From Antarctobacter heliothermus (lineage in GTDB: Bacteria; Pseudomonadota; Alphaproteobacteria; Rhodobacterales; Rhodobacteraceae): DNA of 64,000 nucleotides. A program made the translations under genes and the position numbers. Under the pieces are notes generated by a model, which did not search any database, was not told the DNA's origin, and was given only the letters and a program-made list of their open reading frames with translations. Position 1 is the stretch's first letter, and each line of letters starts with the position of its first letter. The DNA lies in the NCBI RefSeq assembly GCF_900188425.1, contig NZ_FZON01000002.1:120801-184800 (forward strand), written 5' to 3'. Of the stretch, positions 55,795 through 64,000 are shown in pieces.

Positions 55795-56256
55795 ATGGAA
55801 CTGCGCGAAAGAGTGAACGCGGCGGTGAAACAGGCGATGCGGGACAAGGCGCGTGATCGCCTGTCGACGCTACGGCTGATCAACGCGGCGATCAAGGACC
55901 GGGACATCGCCGTCCGGGCCGATGGCAACGAACAGGGCGTCGATGACAGCGGCGTGCTGGCGATCCTTGGCAAGATGGTCAAGCAACGGCGCGAAAGCGC
56001 CAAGAGCTATGAAGAGGCCGGGCGGCTGGATCTTGCGGAACGCGAACTGGCCGAGATCGTGGTGATCGAGGAATTCCTGCCGCGCGCGCTGACCGAGAAG
56101 GAAGTCACGGCGGCGATCAATGCCGCCATGACCGAAGTCGGCGCCGAGTCGATCCGCGACATGGGGCGCGTCATGGGCGTGCTGAAGGCGAAGTACACCG
56201 GCCAGATGGATTTCGCGGCCGTGGGGCCCAAGGTCAAGGACCGGCTGTCGGCCTGA
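55795..56256 (+). CDS. GatB/YqeY-domain protein
   Basis: 153 residues, the full length of YqeY proteins. MELRERVNAAVKQAMRDKAR, MVKQRRESAKSYEEAGRLDL, EEFLPRALTEKEVTAAINAA and GRVMGVLKAKYTGQMDFAAV match the family, related to the GatB tail domain. It is thought to have a tRNA-linked role; function not settled. ATG 55795; 55786 also possible. Divergent from carA. Confidence 0.92.
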   Translation: MELRERVNAAVKQAMRDKARDRLSTLRLINAAIKDRDIAVRADGNEQGVDDSGVLAILGKMVKQRRESAKSYEEAGRLDLAERELAEIVVIEEFLPRALTEKEVTAAINAAMTEVGAESIRDMGRVMGVLKAKYTGQMDFAAVGPKVKDRLSA

Positions 56257-56334
56257 ACGGCAATCAACGGTTTTACAGATGCGCCGTCCCCGTGGGGGCG
56301 GCGCAGTGCGTTTTGCCGCCGTCAAGGATGATTG

Positions 56335-57288
56335 TCACCCCGCCGCTTCGGGCAGGTCCGGCAGCGCATCATCCAGGGCATCGGGCACCGGAAAGCCGTC
56401 GGCGATGGCGGACAGTTCCTCGGCATCGTCGATGCGGAACCGTTCGACGAAGCGTGTCTTGAAACTGACCCGCCCGCGCCGCGCGCCAAAGTTCTCGCCG
56501 TGGTTCAGGACATAAAGCACCACCGGTTCCGACAGCGGCGATAGCCTGCGCCCCGCAAGCGCTGCCAGATAGGGGAACATCCGGTGTTCGTGCTGCGTCA
56601 TGGCCTGCAAGAAAGCCGCGCTTTGCGGCAGATCGGGGTCATGTCCCAGCGCCGCGCAAGAGCCGCACAGCTTCCAGAATGGTTTGCGCAGCGGTTGGCG
56701 CAGGGTGGGCACATCGGCCAGCGCGATGGTGCCTGCGGCCTCGTCCATGACATAGCCGGACTGCACCAGATAGCCACCCGGCGCCTGTCGGCGTAGCATC
56801 TCACGGACGCTGCCCTGACGCAGCAGATCATCGGCGTCAAAGCTCATGACATAGCAGGGCGGCAGGTTCATCCGGTCCAGGTGCGCGGTCAGGGCGGCGA
56901 GTTTCATCCATTTGTCGTTGCCCGGCGTGGGCGCGGTGTAGGGCAGGTAGGTGATGCGCGGATCGTCGGGCAGGGGCGGGCGGTCCTGACAGCAGATCAC
57001 CGCCTGCCAGTGCGGATCGTTCTGGGCGATGAAGCAGTCCAGCGTCGCAGACAGCCGGGCAGTCACCGCCTCCCAGTCTCCGACACTGTCGGGGCCGACC
57101 AGCGGGATCAGAAACACCACCTGTTTGCGCAGCGGCGGCACGCGGGTCGACAGCGTGTCGCGCAGGCGCAGCGCCGCCGCCTCACTGGGCGCAGGGGTCA
57201 GCCGATCAATCCAGCCTTCGCGGTTCAGCGCCACTGCGGCGCGCAGCGCGGCGCGGTGCCATTTCGGGGTTGCGGGGACCTGTGCCAT
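56335..57288 (-). CDS. Glycosyltransferase-like protein (GT-A fold)
   Basis: 317 residues. IPLVGPDSVGDWEAV then a nucleotide-sugar-like fold ending with MSFDADDLLRQGSVREML, which contains the DxDD metal-binding motif. No membrane helix. Later HEHRMFPYLAALAGRRLSPL and VLYVLNHGENFGARRGRVSF are conserved-looking. Roseobacters have many such single glycosyltransferase genes; sugar and acceptor are unknown. A DUF2244 gene follows upstream on the same strand. Confidence 0.75.
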   Translation of the reverse strand: MAQVPATPKWHRAALRAAVALNREGWIDRLTPAPSEAAALRLRDTLSTRVPPLRKQVVFLIPLVGPDSVGDWEAVTARLSATLDCFIAQNDPHWQAVICCQDRPPLPDDPRITYLPYTAPTPGNDKWMKLAALTAHLDRMNLPPCYVMSFDADDLLRQGSVREMLRRQAPGGYLVQSGYVMDEAAGTIALADVPTLRQPLRKPFWKLCGSCAALGHDPDLPQSAAFLQAMTQHEHRMFPYLAALAGRRLSPLSEPVVLYVLNHGENFGARRGRVSFKTRFVERFRIDDAEELSAIADGFPVPDALDDALPDLPEAAG

Positions 57289-57299
57289 GTCGCGCGCCC

Positions 57300-57797
57300 T
57301 CAGCAGGGATGCGCCGCGCGGCGCACCGCGTCGGTGAGATCGGAATACAGGGCCTTGCGCTCATCCTCGCTGAGGAATGAGCCAATCTCGACCTCACGGC
57401 CTTGCCCCTTGAGCGTGACGTAGTAGGGTACCGGGCCGCCCTGTTCATGGCAGGCGACCTTGACCCAGTAGGTGTTGCTTTCCCAGTCCTGGCTATCACC
57501 TTTGGGATTGGTCCGGATCAGGCGCGTCGTTTCGGGCGAGACGGTCAGATCCTCCAGAATGCGTCGGTCGCGCTGATTGCGGCGCAGCGCATAGTACAGC
57601 GCCGCCGTTGCCGCCAGCATGAAGGGCAGCAATCCCCACAGCACCGCCGTGCCGATCACCCCGTAGAGGGGCAGCGAGGCGAACAGGAAAAAACCCAGGA
57701 TCATCGCGGCGAAACCCTCTGGCGACAGCGAGTTGTGCGGCCAGAGTTGCAGGTGCTGGGTCGTTTCACGCTTTGGGGTTTTCCATTGGTAGGGCAT
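57300..57797 (-). CDS. DUF2244 membrane protein
   Basis: 165 residues from ATG 57797 (GTG 57815 is an alternative). Two adjacent helices (FAAMILGFFLFASLPLYGVI, TAVLWGLLPFMLAATAALY) and a cytosolic C-terminal region (LTVSPETTRLIRTNPKGDSQ, GREVEIGSFLSEDERKALYS) match DUF2244, often found near cytochrome oxidase genes in alphaproteobacteria. It lies 264 bp downstream of ctaD here; role unknown. Confidence 0.85.
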   Translation of the reverse strand: MPYQWKTPKRETTQHLQLWPHNSLSPEGFAAMILGFFLFASLPLYGVIGTAVLWGLLPFMLAATAALYYALRRNQRDRRILEDLTVSPETTRLIRTNPKGDSQDWESNTYWVKVACHEQGGPVPYYVTLKGQGREVEIGSFLSEDERKALYSDLTDAVRRAAHPC

Positions 57798-57994
57798 TGA
57801 TGTGTCTAATTCCACTTGCCGGAGGGCGCGGCCCGGCCTCGCTATCTGTCTGGATATACCTCAGAATTGCGATGCGTCAAAGCGGTGGCGCGTCGCGGCC
57901 GTTGCTGGGTCAATATTTGACCTGCGGTGCGCGCCATGGGGGCCCCTGTCGCGCCTGTGTCGGGGGGGCGTGGCGGCAAAGTCTCTACAACGAA

Positions 57995-58022
57995 AAAGGC
58001 CCCGACGGATGCCGGGGCCTTT
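57995..58022 (-). terminator. Rho-independent terminator of ctaD
   Basis: AAAGGCCCCG / CGGGGCCTTT perfect 10-bp stem; on the minus strand it is followed by TTCG and a T-rich stretch. It lies 38 bp after the ctaD stop. Confidence 0.85.
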
Positions 58023-58060
58023 CGTGTCTGTCAGGCTGGTTTGCCTGGTCGGCCCCGCGC

Positions 58061-59734
58061 TTAGTGCGCGTGACCCTTGTCCCAGTCTTCCTGCTTTGGC
58101 AGCTGCTCGAACGTGTGCTCGGGCGGCGGCGAGGGCAGGGTCCATTCCAGCGTATCCGCGTATTCGTTCCACGGATTGTTCTGCGTCACACGGGCACCAC
58201 GGGTCAGCGCGTGGAACACGACGTAGAAGAAGAACAGGAAGGACGCGAAGGAGATGAAGGCCCCCCAGGACGACACATAGTTCCATGTGGCAAATGCCTC
58301 GGGGTAGTCGATGTAGCGACGCGGCATACCCTGACGGCCCAGGAAGTGCTGCGGGAAGAAGGTCAGGTTGGCCCCGACGAACATCGCCCAGAAGTGGATC
58401 TTGCCCATGGTTTCATTGTACATCCGGCCGGTCATCTTGGGGAAGTAGAAGTAGATCCCCGCAAAGATCGCGAACACGGCGCCCAGGCTCATCACATAGT
58501 GGAAGTGCGCCACGACATAGTAGGTGTCGTGATAGGCGCGGTCGATGCCTGCCTGGCTCAGCACGATGCCGGTCACGCCGCCAACGGTGAACAGGAACAG
58601 GAAGCCGAACGCCCAGAGCATCGGTGTCTTGAACTCGATCGAGCCGCCCCACATGGTCGCGATCCACGAGAAGATCTTGACCCCTGTGGGCACCGCGATG
58701 ACCATCGTCGCCAGCATGAAGTAGCTCTGCTGGGTCAGGGACATGCCGACGGTGTACATGTGGTGCGCCCAGACGACAAAGCCCAACGCGCCAATGGCGA
58801 TCAACGCCCAGACCATCGGCAGATAGCCGAAGATCGGCTTGCGCGCGAAGGTCGCGATGACGTGGCTGATGATGCCAAAGCCCGGCAGGATCACGATGTA
58901 CACTTCGGGGTGACCAAAGAACCACAGGATGTGCTGGTACAGGATCGGATCGCCGCCACCGGCGGGATCAAAGAAGGTCGTGCCAAAGTTGCGGTCGGTC
59001 AGCAGCATGGTGATGGCGCCGGCCAGAACGGGCAGCGACAGCAGGATCAGCCACGAGGTGACAAAGATCGACCATGAGAACAGCGGCACCTTGAACAGGG
59101 TCATGCCGGGGGCACGCATGTTCAGGAAGGTGGTGATCATGTTGATCGCGCCGAGGATCGACGAGGCACCCGAGACGTGGACAGCGAAGATCGCCAGATC
59201 CATCGACATGCCGGCCTCATTGACCGACAGCGGCGGATACAGAACCCAACCGACGCCAGAGCCAAGCTGGCCGTTGCCGCCCGGCGACAGCACCGAACAG
59301 ACAGCCAGCGTGGTGCCCGCGACATACATCCAGAACGACAGGTTGTTCATGCGCGGGAACGCCATGTCCGGCGCGCCGATCTGCAACGGCATGAAATAGT
59401 TGCCAAAACCGCCGAAGAGCGCCGGAATGACCACGAAGAACATCATCAGGATGCCGTGGCCGGTGATCAGCACGTTCCAGAGGTGTCCGTTAGGTGTACA
59501 ATCGGCGATGGCTGCAGCGGTGAACCGCATGCCTTCCATGCACATGTACTGAACGCCGGGCTCCATGAGCTCCAGGCGCATGTAGACTGTGAAAGCCACG
59601 GAGATGAAGCCGACGAGAGCCGAGACAACAAGATAGAGAATCCCGATGTCCTTGTGGTTCGTCGACATGAACCAGCGGGTAAAGAACCCCCGGTTGTCTT
59701 CATGCTCGTGGCCGTGAATGGCTGCGTCTGCCAT
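58061..59734 (-). CDS. ctaD: Cytochrome c oxidase subunit I (aa3 type)
   Basis: 557 residues with 12 transmembrane helices. Heme-copper signatures: [20 protein letters not shown] with the cross-linked His-Tyr, [13 protein letters not shown] with CuB histidines, and the heme a/a3 helix region [20 protein letters not shown]. Proton-pumping terminal oxidase of aerobic respiration. The other subunits are elsewhere, as is common in roseobacters. ATG 59734. An FNR-type box lies 111 bp upstream. Confidence 0.97.
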   Translation of the reverse strand: MADAAIHGHEHEDNRGFFTRWFMSTNHKDIGILYLVVSALVGFISVAFTVYMRLELMEPGVQYMCMEGMRFTAAAIADCTPNGHLWNVLITGHGILMMFFVVIPALFGGFGNYFMPLQIGAPDMAFPRMNNLSFWMYVAGTTLAVCSVLSPGGNGQLGSGVGWVLYPPLSVNEAGMSMDLAIFAVHVSGASSILGAINMITTFLNMRAPGMTLFKVPLFSWSIFVTSWLILLSLPVLAGAITMLLTDRNFGTTFFDPAGGGDPILYQHILWFFGHPEVYIVILPGFGIISHVIATFARKPIFGYLPMVWALIAIGALGFVVWAHHMYTVGMSLTQQSYFMLATMVIAVPTGVKIFSWIATMWGGSIEFKTPMLWAFGFLFLFTVGGVTGIVLSQAGIDRAYHDTYYVVAHFHYVMSLGAVFAIFAGIYFYFPKMTGRMYNETMGKIHFWAMFVGANLTFFPQHFLGRQGMPRRYIDYPEAFATWNYVSSWGAFISFASFLFFFYVVFHALTRGARVTQNNPWNEYADTLEWTLPSPPPEHTFEQLPKQEDWDKGHAH

Positions 59735-59844
59735 TTGATGCCTCCTGCTGATCCCAATGCATAGGGTACGGATCGGGAATCCGTCCGCGCCCAATGTTCC
59801 TTTCACGTTTTAGAATGTGACCATAGGGGCGGCAATGGCCGGAT

Positions 59845-59858
59845 TTGACGCAGATCAA
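59845..59858. promoter_or_regulatory. FNR/FnrL-type binding site
   Basis: TTGACGCAGATCAA fits the FNR consensus TTGAT-N4-ATCAA with one change; flanking bases extend it to ATTTGA....TCAAAT symmetry. It sits between divergent ctaD and a small exported-protein gene. It could repress ctaD at low oxygen. Confidence 0.7.
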
Positions 59859-59956
59859 ATCTTTTTGTCGCACCTTGCCGTTCGGAAGGTTTGGACAGGC
59901 GGCCCCATCCGGGCAAAACTTGGTTGTCTGACGCCAGAACCCCCCGGAGACCTGAC

Positions 59957-60640
59957 ATGATCCGACGGATGACCGCACTTGTCTTTGCCAGCGCCCTTCT
60001 GGCCACCTCTGCCCTGGCCGAGCCGGTGGCGCAGGTGTGCTCTTGCGATCCGGACCCGGACGGGGCGAACAGCACGCTTGCGCCCGCGTCGGGACCGGCC
60101 AGTTGCCTGCTGGTGTCCCGGCCGGACGGCAGCGATTGCCGGATGGTGGTGGATGCGGCCTATGGGGCGGCCGACCATGACAGGCTGTTTCTGGCATTGT
60201 TCCCGAGGTTCGGGACCGGCCTGATCGAACGCGGCGGGTTCTCTATGGTCGACTACAATTGGTTGCTTGATGTGACCCATACATTGGCGGATGAGCCACG
60301 GGACGCGGCGCGCAGGCAGGCCCGTCAGGAAAGCCTTGCCGATTTGCTGGCGCAACGCATGTCGGACCTGCTGGCAGACGAAGGGGGCAGGGCCTCTGCT
60401 TCGCTTCGGAACGGGGTGATCACGGCGGCCCCTGCGGTCAATGGATGCCGGTCCCGGGTGCTGGCCGACCTTCTGGGGAGTGAGCTGCTGGTTCTGGATC
60501 TGCCACCCTATACCGTCCAGATGGAGCAGGGGTTTGGCTGTTACATGGCACAGTTTGGCGGGTTTCTCACCTTTGCGGTGGTCGTGGACGACACGCTCTA
60601 TCGCTACATGATTTCCATGCGCTGGCCGCACCGGCCCTGA
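59957..60640 (+). CDS. Exported hypothetical protein, Cys-rich
   Basis: 227 residues with signal peptide MIRRMTALVFASALLATSALA and CCGGAGA-type ribosome site. Several cysteines in the mature part (VCSCDPDPDG, ASCLLVSRPDGSDCRMVVD, NGCRSRV, GCYMAQF) suggest periplasmic disulphides. Divergent from ctaD around the FNR-type box. No domain recognised. Confidence 0.7.
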   Translation: MIRRMTALVFASALLATSALAEPVAQVCSCDPDPDGANSTLAPASGPASCLLVSRPDGSDCRMVVDAAYGAADHDRLFLALFPRFGTGLIERGGFSMVDYNWLLDVTHTLADEPRDAARRQARQESLADLLAQRMSDLLADEGGRASASLRNGVITAAPAVNGCRSRVLADLLGSELLVLDLPPYTVQMEQGFGCYMAQFGGFLTFAVVVDDTLYRYMISMRWPHRP

Positions 60641-60768
60641 TCCATCCTGCCGCGTGACGAAAGCAGGTCCGGAATACCCTACGGTCGGGCATACCCGACT
60701 TATGGCCCGGCGGCGGATTTCCTAATCTGGGATCAACACAGCGACACCAGATCCCGAGGGAGACCCCG

Positions 60769-60975
60769 ATGGCCTATTTCGACAGCAGCTTCGTTTCGAA
60801 CCGCACCACCCTGCGCCAGCGTGTGGCCCGGTTCCTTGAGACGCCGTTTGATCGCCGCTATCGCCAGCGGACGGCCCGGATCGAGGCGCTGCGCGCCCTG
60901 TCGGATGCCGAACTGGCCGCCTGCGGGATCGCCCGTGAGGACATTCTGCTGCATGTCTTTGCCGGCAAGGTCTGA
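60769..60975 (+). CDS. DUF1127 protein, first copy
   Basis: 68 residues with GAGGGAG upstream. MAYFDSSFVSNRTTLRQRVA then the DUF1127 core LRALSDAELAACGIAREDIL. Small, basic, cytoplasmic. DUF1127 proteins in Rhodobacteraceae are linked to RNA turnover, phosphate and stress regulation; exact role open. A paralogue with 53 of 68 identical residues lies 317 bp downstream. Confidence 0.88.
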   Translation: MAYFDSSFVSNRTTLRQRVARFLETPFDRRYRQRTARIEALRALSDAELAACGIAREDILLHVFAGKV

Positions 60976-61292
60976 CCCGGACGGGCGCTGCCCGCCAGCG
61001 CCCGGTGGTTCGTCGAGAGTGTCAGGAATTCAATGACCAAACCCTTTTAAGGCCACCGCGCCTGCCGATTTTTTCAATGATTTCCGAGGGGGCGTTGTGA
61101 GTGCGCCCCCTCTCTTTTGTCGTCTCGTCCCCACAGGAAAACCGCGATTCTACCTGCGCAGGTCCGGTATTCCGGACCGTCCGGGTTTCCTGACTGATGT
61201 GGTGCCGGGCGGGCAGGTAAAGTGAACCCATCTGCTGAACCCGACGTCCTGAAACGACATCCCACACGACAACCCACTGGGGGGAGATCAAG
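60976..61292. other. 317-bp region between paired DUF1127 genes
   Basis: Holds a hairpin GGGCGCTG/CAGCGCCC (60983-61003), a terminator (61086-61118) and the second gene's promoter region. No extra gene supported. Confidence 0.6.
61086..61118 (+). terminator. Terminator after first DUF1127 gene
   Basis: GAGGGGGCG / CGCCCCCTC 9-bp perfect stem, 9-nt loop, then TCTTTT. Confidence 0.8.
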
Positions 61293-61499
61293 ATGGCCTA
61301 TTTCGACAACAGCTTTGTGAGCAGCCGCGCCACCCTGCGCCAGCGTATGGCCCGCCTGTTCGAGACACCGTTTGACCGTCGCTATCGCCAGCGCACCGCA
61401 CAGGTTGAGGCGTTGCGCGCCCTGTCCGACGCCGATCTGGCCGCACGGGGTATCGCCCGCGATGACATCCTGTTCCACGTCTTCACAAGCAAGCTCTGA
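61293..61499 (+). CDS. DUF1127 protein, second copy
   Basis: 68 residues, start MAYFDNSFVSSRATLRQRMA with GGGGGGAG upstream; C-terminal half LRALSDADLAARGIARDDIL then FHVFTSKL. Same length and 53/68 identity to the copy upstream. The separate promoter regions suggest the copies may be expressed in different conditions. Confidence 0.88.
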   Translation: MAYFDNSFVSSRATLRQRMARLFETPFDRRYRQRTAQVEALRALSDADLAARGIARDDILFHVFTSKL

Positions 61500-61624
61500 G
61501 AGTTGCGGCGCGGCCCGCTGCCGGGGGCCGTGTCCCATGAGACGATTTGCAAGCACCTAGTCATTCAAGACAGCAGCGGGGACATTTTTCTACCCCGACC
61601 GGGATGGGTCATTGCCCCGACCGG

Positions 61625-61656
61625 GGAGAGGCCGCGCAGGTTTGTGCGGCCTCTCC
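61625..61656. terminator. Hairpin between second DUF1127 gene and lipB
   Basis: GGAGAGGCCGC (61625-61635) / GCGGCCTCTCC (61646-61656) perfect 11-bp stem; ten-nt loop. No T-run. It lies in the convergent gap before the lipB stop. Confidence 0.6.
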
Positions 61657-61683
61657 TGTATCGTAAAGGCCCGGTGCGGGCGG

Positions 61684-62334
61684 TCAGCGCCCCAGCATCA
61701 CCTGATCGAACTGCTTGCGCAGGGCGACATCCAGATCGTCCATGGTGACGGGCAGGCCCAGATCCACCAGACTGGTCACGCCGTAGTCGGTGATGCCGCA
61801 GGGCACGATGCCGTCGAAATGGCTCAGGTCCGGTTCGACATTGATCGCCAGGCCGTGAAAGCTCACCCATTTGCGCAGGCGGATGCCGATGGCGGCGATC
61901 TTGTCCTCTGCCATGGCGCCAGAGGACAGGCACGGGCGGTCGGGCCGTTCGATCCAGACGCCGACGCGGCCGTCGCGGATATGGCCGGTCAGGTTGAACT
62001 CTGCCAGCGTGGCGATCACCCAGGTCTCAAGATCCTGCACGAAACAGCGAATGTCGCGCCCGCGCTTGTTGAGGTCCATCATGACGTAAACAACCCGCTG
62101 GCCCGGCCCGTGATAGGTGTATTGCCCGCCGCGCTTGGACGGGTGGACGGGAAAGCGGTCAGGATCTCTCAGATCTTCGATCTTGGCAGAGGTGCCGGCG
62201 GTATAAAGGGGCGGGTGTTCCAGCAGCCAGATGCAATCCTCGGCGCGGCCCTCGGCGATTGCCGTGGCGCGATCCTCCATGAAGGACAGCGCCTCGTCGT
62301 AGCCGGTCAAACCTTCGCTGATCTTCCATTCCAT
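61684..62334 (-). CDS. lipB: Octanoyltransferase
   Basis: 216 residues from ATG 62334. Transfers octanoyl from ACP to lipoyl domains of dehydrogenases. [20 protein letters not shown], catalytic Lys in [10 protein letters not shown] and catalytic Cys in [19 protein letters not shown] are present, with the usual length. A longer N-terminus from 62364 is open but not needed. Confidence 0.96.
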   Translation of the reverse strand: MEWKISEGLTGYDEALSFMEDRATAIAEGRAEDCIWLLEHPPLYTAGTSAKIEDLRDPDRFPVHPSKRGGQYTYHGPGQRVVYVMMDLNKRGRDIRCFVQDLETWVIATLAEFNLTGHIRDGRVGVWIERPDRPCLSSGAMAEDKIAAIGIRLRKWVSFHGLAINVEPDLSHFDGIVPCGITDYGVTSLVDLGLPVTMDDLDVALRKQFDQVMLGR

Positions 62335-62527
62335 AGGCCCGCCGGGGCGCCGCCCCGCCTCCATCTATTTCGCGGTTGGGGATGACACGGCACCGGGGCC
62401 CTTGTCCAGCGGGCGGCGTTTCGGGCCGTGCCGGAGTGTCCGTACAAGAAACCGGCCCAGAGCGGTTTTTCCCTCTTCACATCTGCGCGGAGCTTCGTTA
62501 GAGACCCCTCCACCAAGTCAAGACAGT

Positions 62528-62614
62528 GCGGTCGTGGCGGAATTGGTAGACGCGCAGCGTTGAGGTCGCTGTGGGGTAACACCCGTGGAGGTTCGAGTCC
62601 TCTCGACCGCACCA
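62528..62614 (+). tRNA. tRNA-Leu (anticodon GAG)
   Basis: Acceptor stem GCGGTCG (62528-62534) pairs with CGACCGC (62604-62610), followed by ACCA with encoded CCA. Anticodon stem CAGCG/CGCTG with loop TTGAGGT gives GAG. A class II long variable arm and TTCGAGT T-loop fit leucine. Confidence 0.97.
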
Positions 62615-62638
62615 ATCTTACTTGAAATTCGGTTGCCG

Positions 62639-62660
62639 AACAGAGGGTTGTCTGTTTTTT
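62639..62660 (+). terminator. Terminator after tRNA-Leu
   Basis: AACAGA-GGGTTG-TCTGTT followed by TTTT, 24 bp after the tRNA end. Confidence 0.65.
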
Positions 62661-62990
62661 GGCCTAATGCATCCCCCAATTCGTCCCCGCACTACGATCA
62701 GCATGGTGCTTAGCTTCGAAACCTCTACTCTCAACCCGCTATCAGATAGCTGCACCTGAGCTGTCCAGATCATCCAACGCCCCCCAACCTGATCGACAGG
62801 CCGAGCGTCATATCAGCCGCAGTCGCCGCGTCCAGAGGGCGTGCATCCTATTCTTGCTTGATGTTCAATCGTAGGTTTAATTTGCTTCTAGTTATTCGTC
62901 GGGTCGCTGCGGTTTCATAGACTTGAGGCTGACAAGCGACAAAGACTCGATGCTCATGTCGTCTCCGTAAATCGCGGTCTGTATCGCACT
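62661..62990. other. Lower-GC sequence after tRNA-Leu
   Basis: Base composition drops here compared with the rest of the window. No gene is clear; one minus-strand frame ends at about 62617 near the tRNA and might be an integrase remnant, but nothing recognisable is encoded. Confidence 0.4.
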
Positions 62991-63705
62991 ATGGAAGCGA
63001 GGTCGCAGAAACAGATGAAATTGACTGAGTGGGGCGTACCTGATTGGAAAGATGCCACCGCCTATGGCGATGTAAGTTCTTGGACATTTGACAGGTGGCG
63101 GTGGGAGTTCTGCCGCCGTTGTCCGGACATTCGAACTGAGTTTGACAAGTTACTAGTGGATCCATCCTGTCCATTTTTCCTTGTTGGTGATGAGCAGCCT
63201 TTTTACGAGCCCGATAAGCATGACTCTGAAATGTCTGGGTTTGCGTTACCAAGCCCACTTGCATACGAGCGCTACGGATACTTCCTTCTACCTAACCCGC
63301 GCATAGACGAGCAGCCGGAACAGGCTATCCGGCCGGTGATCGCTCTAGACAAGGCGCTGTTGGTCGACCCAGGCAGTCAATGGGTTGCACAGGTCCGTGA
63401 CTACTTCAACGCGACTGGCGTCGAGTTGGATGATATACAAACAACATTCCTCGATTTAGCTCTGCGAGATTGCTACGCGGTCAATTTGAAAACGCATCAG
63501 GTTGCTATCAAGTTCGACCTGGACCAGCCTCTTGAACCGCAAGTCAAGGTTGCTCGGGATGTTCTTCGCGATCTTCAAACTACCCGGCATGGCCAACGGC
63601 TTCAGAGACGCAGCCACCCCGAGAAGTGGTTGGGATATCTTCGTGTTTTGGACGCCAGGGATGTTGACGAAACTTGGTCGGAAATTGTCAATCGGCACGC
63701 AATCC
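62991..63705 (+). pseudogene. DUF6499-like regulator-type gene truncated by an IS element
   Basis: Residues from ATG 62991 (or 63015): LTEWGVPDWKDATAYGDVSS then WTFDRWRWEFCRRCPDIRTE, LFVPD-like core and ALRDCYAVNLKTHQVAIKFD, LQTTRHGQRLQRRSHPEKWL. It resembles DUF6499-type proteins of integrative elements in Rhodobacteraceae. The coding sequence is broken at about 63706 by TGACCCCC ends, and the frame continues as non-homologous IS sequence. GC is lower than the chromosome. Confidence 0.65.
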
Positions 63706-64000
63706 TGACCCCCTATCGGCGCCCAAAAATGACCCCCTTATTTTGCGCAGGGGTAGCTGGCCCGATGCGGTGTAGCCATCACACAGCGCAGCCGCGTCGG
63801 GCCAGCGGGGCCTGGGTTACTCCCTGGTCTTGAAGCGCCAGCTCTCGTTGCCGGTTTCGACGATGTCGCAGTGGTGGGTAAGGCGATCAAGTAGCGCTGT
63901 CGTCATCTTGGCGTCTCCGAAGACCGATGGCCATTCACCGAAGTCGAGGTTGGTCGTCACGATGATGGACGTGCGCTCGTAGAGACGACTGACGAGGTGG
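63706..64000 (-). mobile_element. IS21-family insertion sequence, left end (continues past window)
   Basis: Two TGACCCCCT repeats at 63706 and 63730 match the multiple terminal repeats of IS21-type elements. The IstB gene C-terminus follows on the minus strand. istA should lie beyond the right edge. Confidence 0.8.
63817..64000 (-). CDS. istB: IstB-type ATPase helper of IS21 transposase, C-terminal part
   Basis: About 60 residues visible before the window ends; stop TAA at 63817-63819. Encodes [40 protein letters not shown] and [15 protein letters not shown], matching the IstB tail (DnaC-like AAA+ transposition factor). Confidence 0.9.
   Translation of the reverse strand, partial: HLVSRLYERTSIIVTTNLDFGEWPSVFGDAKMTTALLDRLTHHCDIVETGNESWRFKTRE

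Noticed and set aside
57773..59077. Plus-strand frame opposite ctaD
   Set aside because: Shadow of ctaD; ctaD itself is certain.
62428..62625. Small frame across tRNA-Leu
   Set aside because: Reads through the tRNA; a well-known type of spurious ORF.
62617..62700. Minus-strand frame ending near tRNA-Leu as an integrase
   Set aside because: Only a short basic tail without integrase motifs is visible; not supportable.

Overview
The window is GC-rich, densely packed alphaproteobacterial chromosome. Gene content and order point to the Roseobacter group of the Rhodobacteraceae: a PccR/pccB/pccA/methylmalonyl-CoA mutase region, short ProS, a glyQ-(DUF6446-like)-glyS operon, Rhodobacteraceae-type small lipoproteins and DUF1127 proteins, a roseobacter-type flagellin, a CtrA box and an FNR-type box. 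Species cannot be fixed from sequence alone.

Layout. 1-2.3 kb: end of gatA, a calcium-binding lipoprotein and an AmpD-like amidase. 2.2-16.3 kb: propionyl-CoA assimilation region with pccR, a Bcr/CflA-type transporter, pccB, small accessory proteins and lipoproteins, biotin-carrying pccA, then methylmalonyl-CoA mutase. Together PccAB and the mutase carry propionyl-CoA to succinyl-CoA (an epimerase is not in the window), as needed for propionate use and for the ethylmalonyl-CoA route of acetate assimilation. 16.3-19.8 kb: small housekeeping genes (MAPEG, VOC, DjlA-like, EEP nuclease). 19.8-27.2 kb: polyphosphate genes ppx and ppk1 with a lone flagellin gene and a perfect CtrA box between them, then an HdaA-like DnaA regulator and an AI-2E family permease. 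27.4-29 kb: a membrane pentapeptide-repeat protein whose gene carries a 51-bp near-perfect DNA hairpin. 29-42.8 kb: proS, small secreted proteins, glmM-folP-folB, a SleB-type hydrolase, a divergent PPDK-like enzyme, glyS and glyQ. 43-50.8 kb: a pseudo-protease, hemerythrin-like protein, ilvC, two tandem Lrp regulators, a class V aminotransferase and a UbiH-type hydroxylase. 50.9-62.6 kb: HAD phosphatase, GntR regulator, a frameshifted MshEN-like/GT2 glycosyltransferase, carA, yqeY, another glycosyltransferase, ctaD, paired DUF1127 genes, lipB and tRNA-Leu(GAG). 62.6-64 kb: lower-GC DNA after the tRNA, with a gene cut by an IS21-family element; this looks like the edge of an acquired island.

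Most unusual signals: (1) a bipartite element of about 73 bp, found twice with identical internal spacing (28999-29070 and 52343-52416) and once in part (54362-54388), pairing a 16-bp palindrome with a CtrA-like box; (2) a 24-bp perfect inverted repeat with 3-nt loop inside the pentapeptide gene; (3) 8-bp-phased TTTGC repeats at both pccB and pccR; (4) a protease-like protein that lacks catalytic His and Ser; (5) a probable frameshift in a processive glycosyltransferase. No CRISPR array, prophage or complete defence system is visible.
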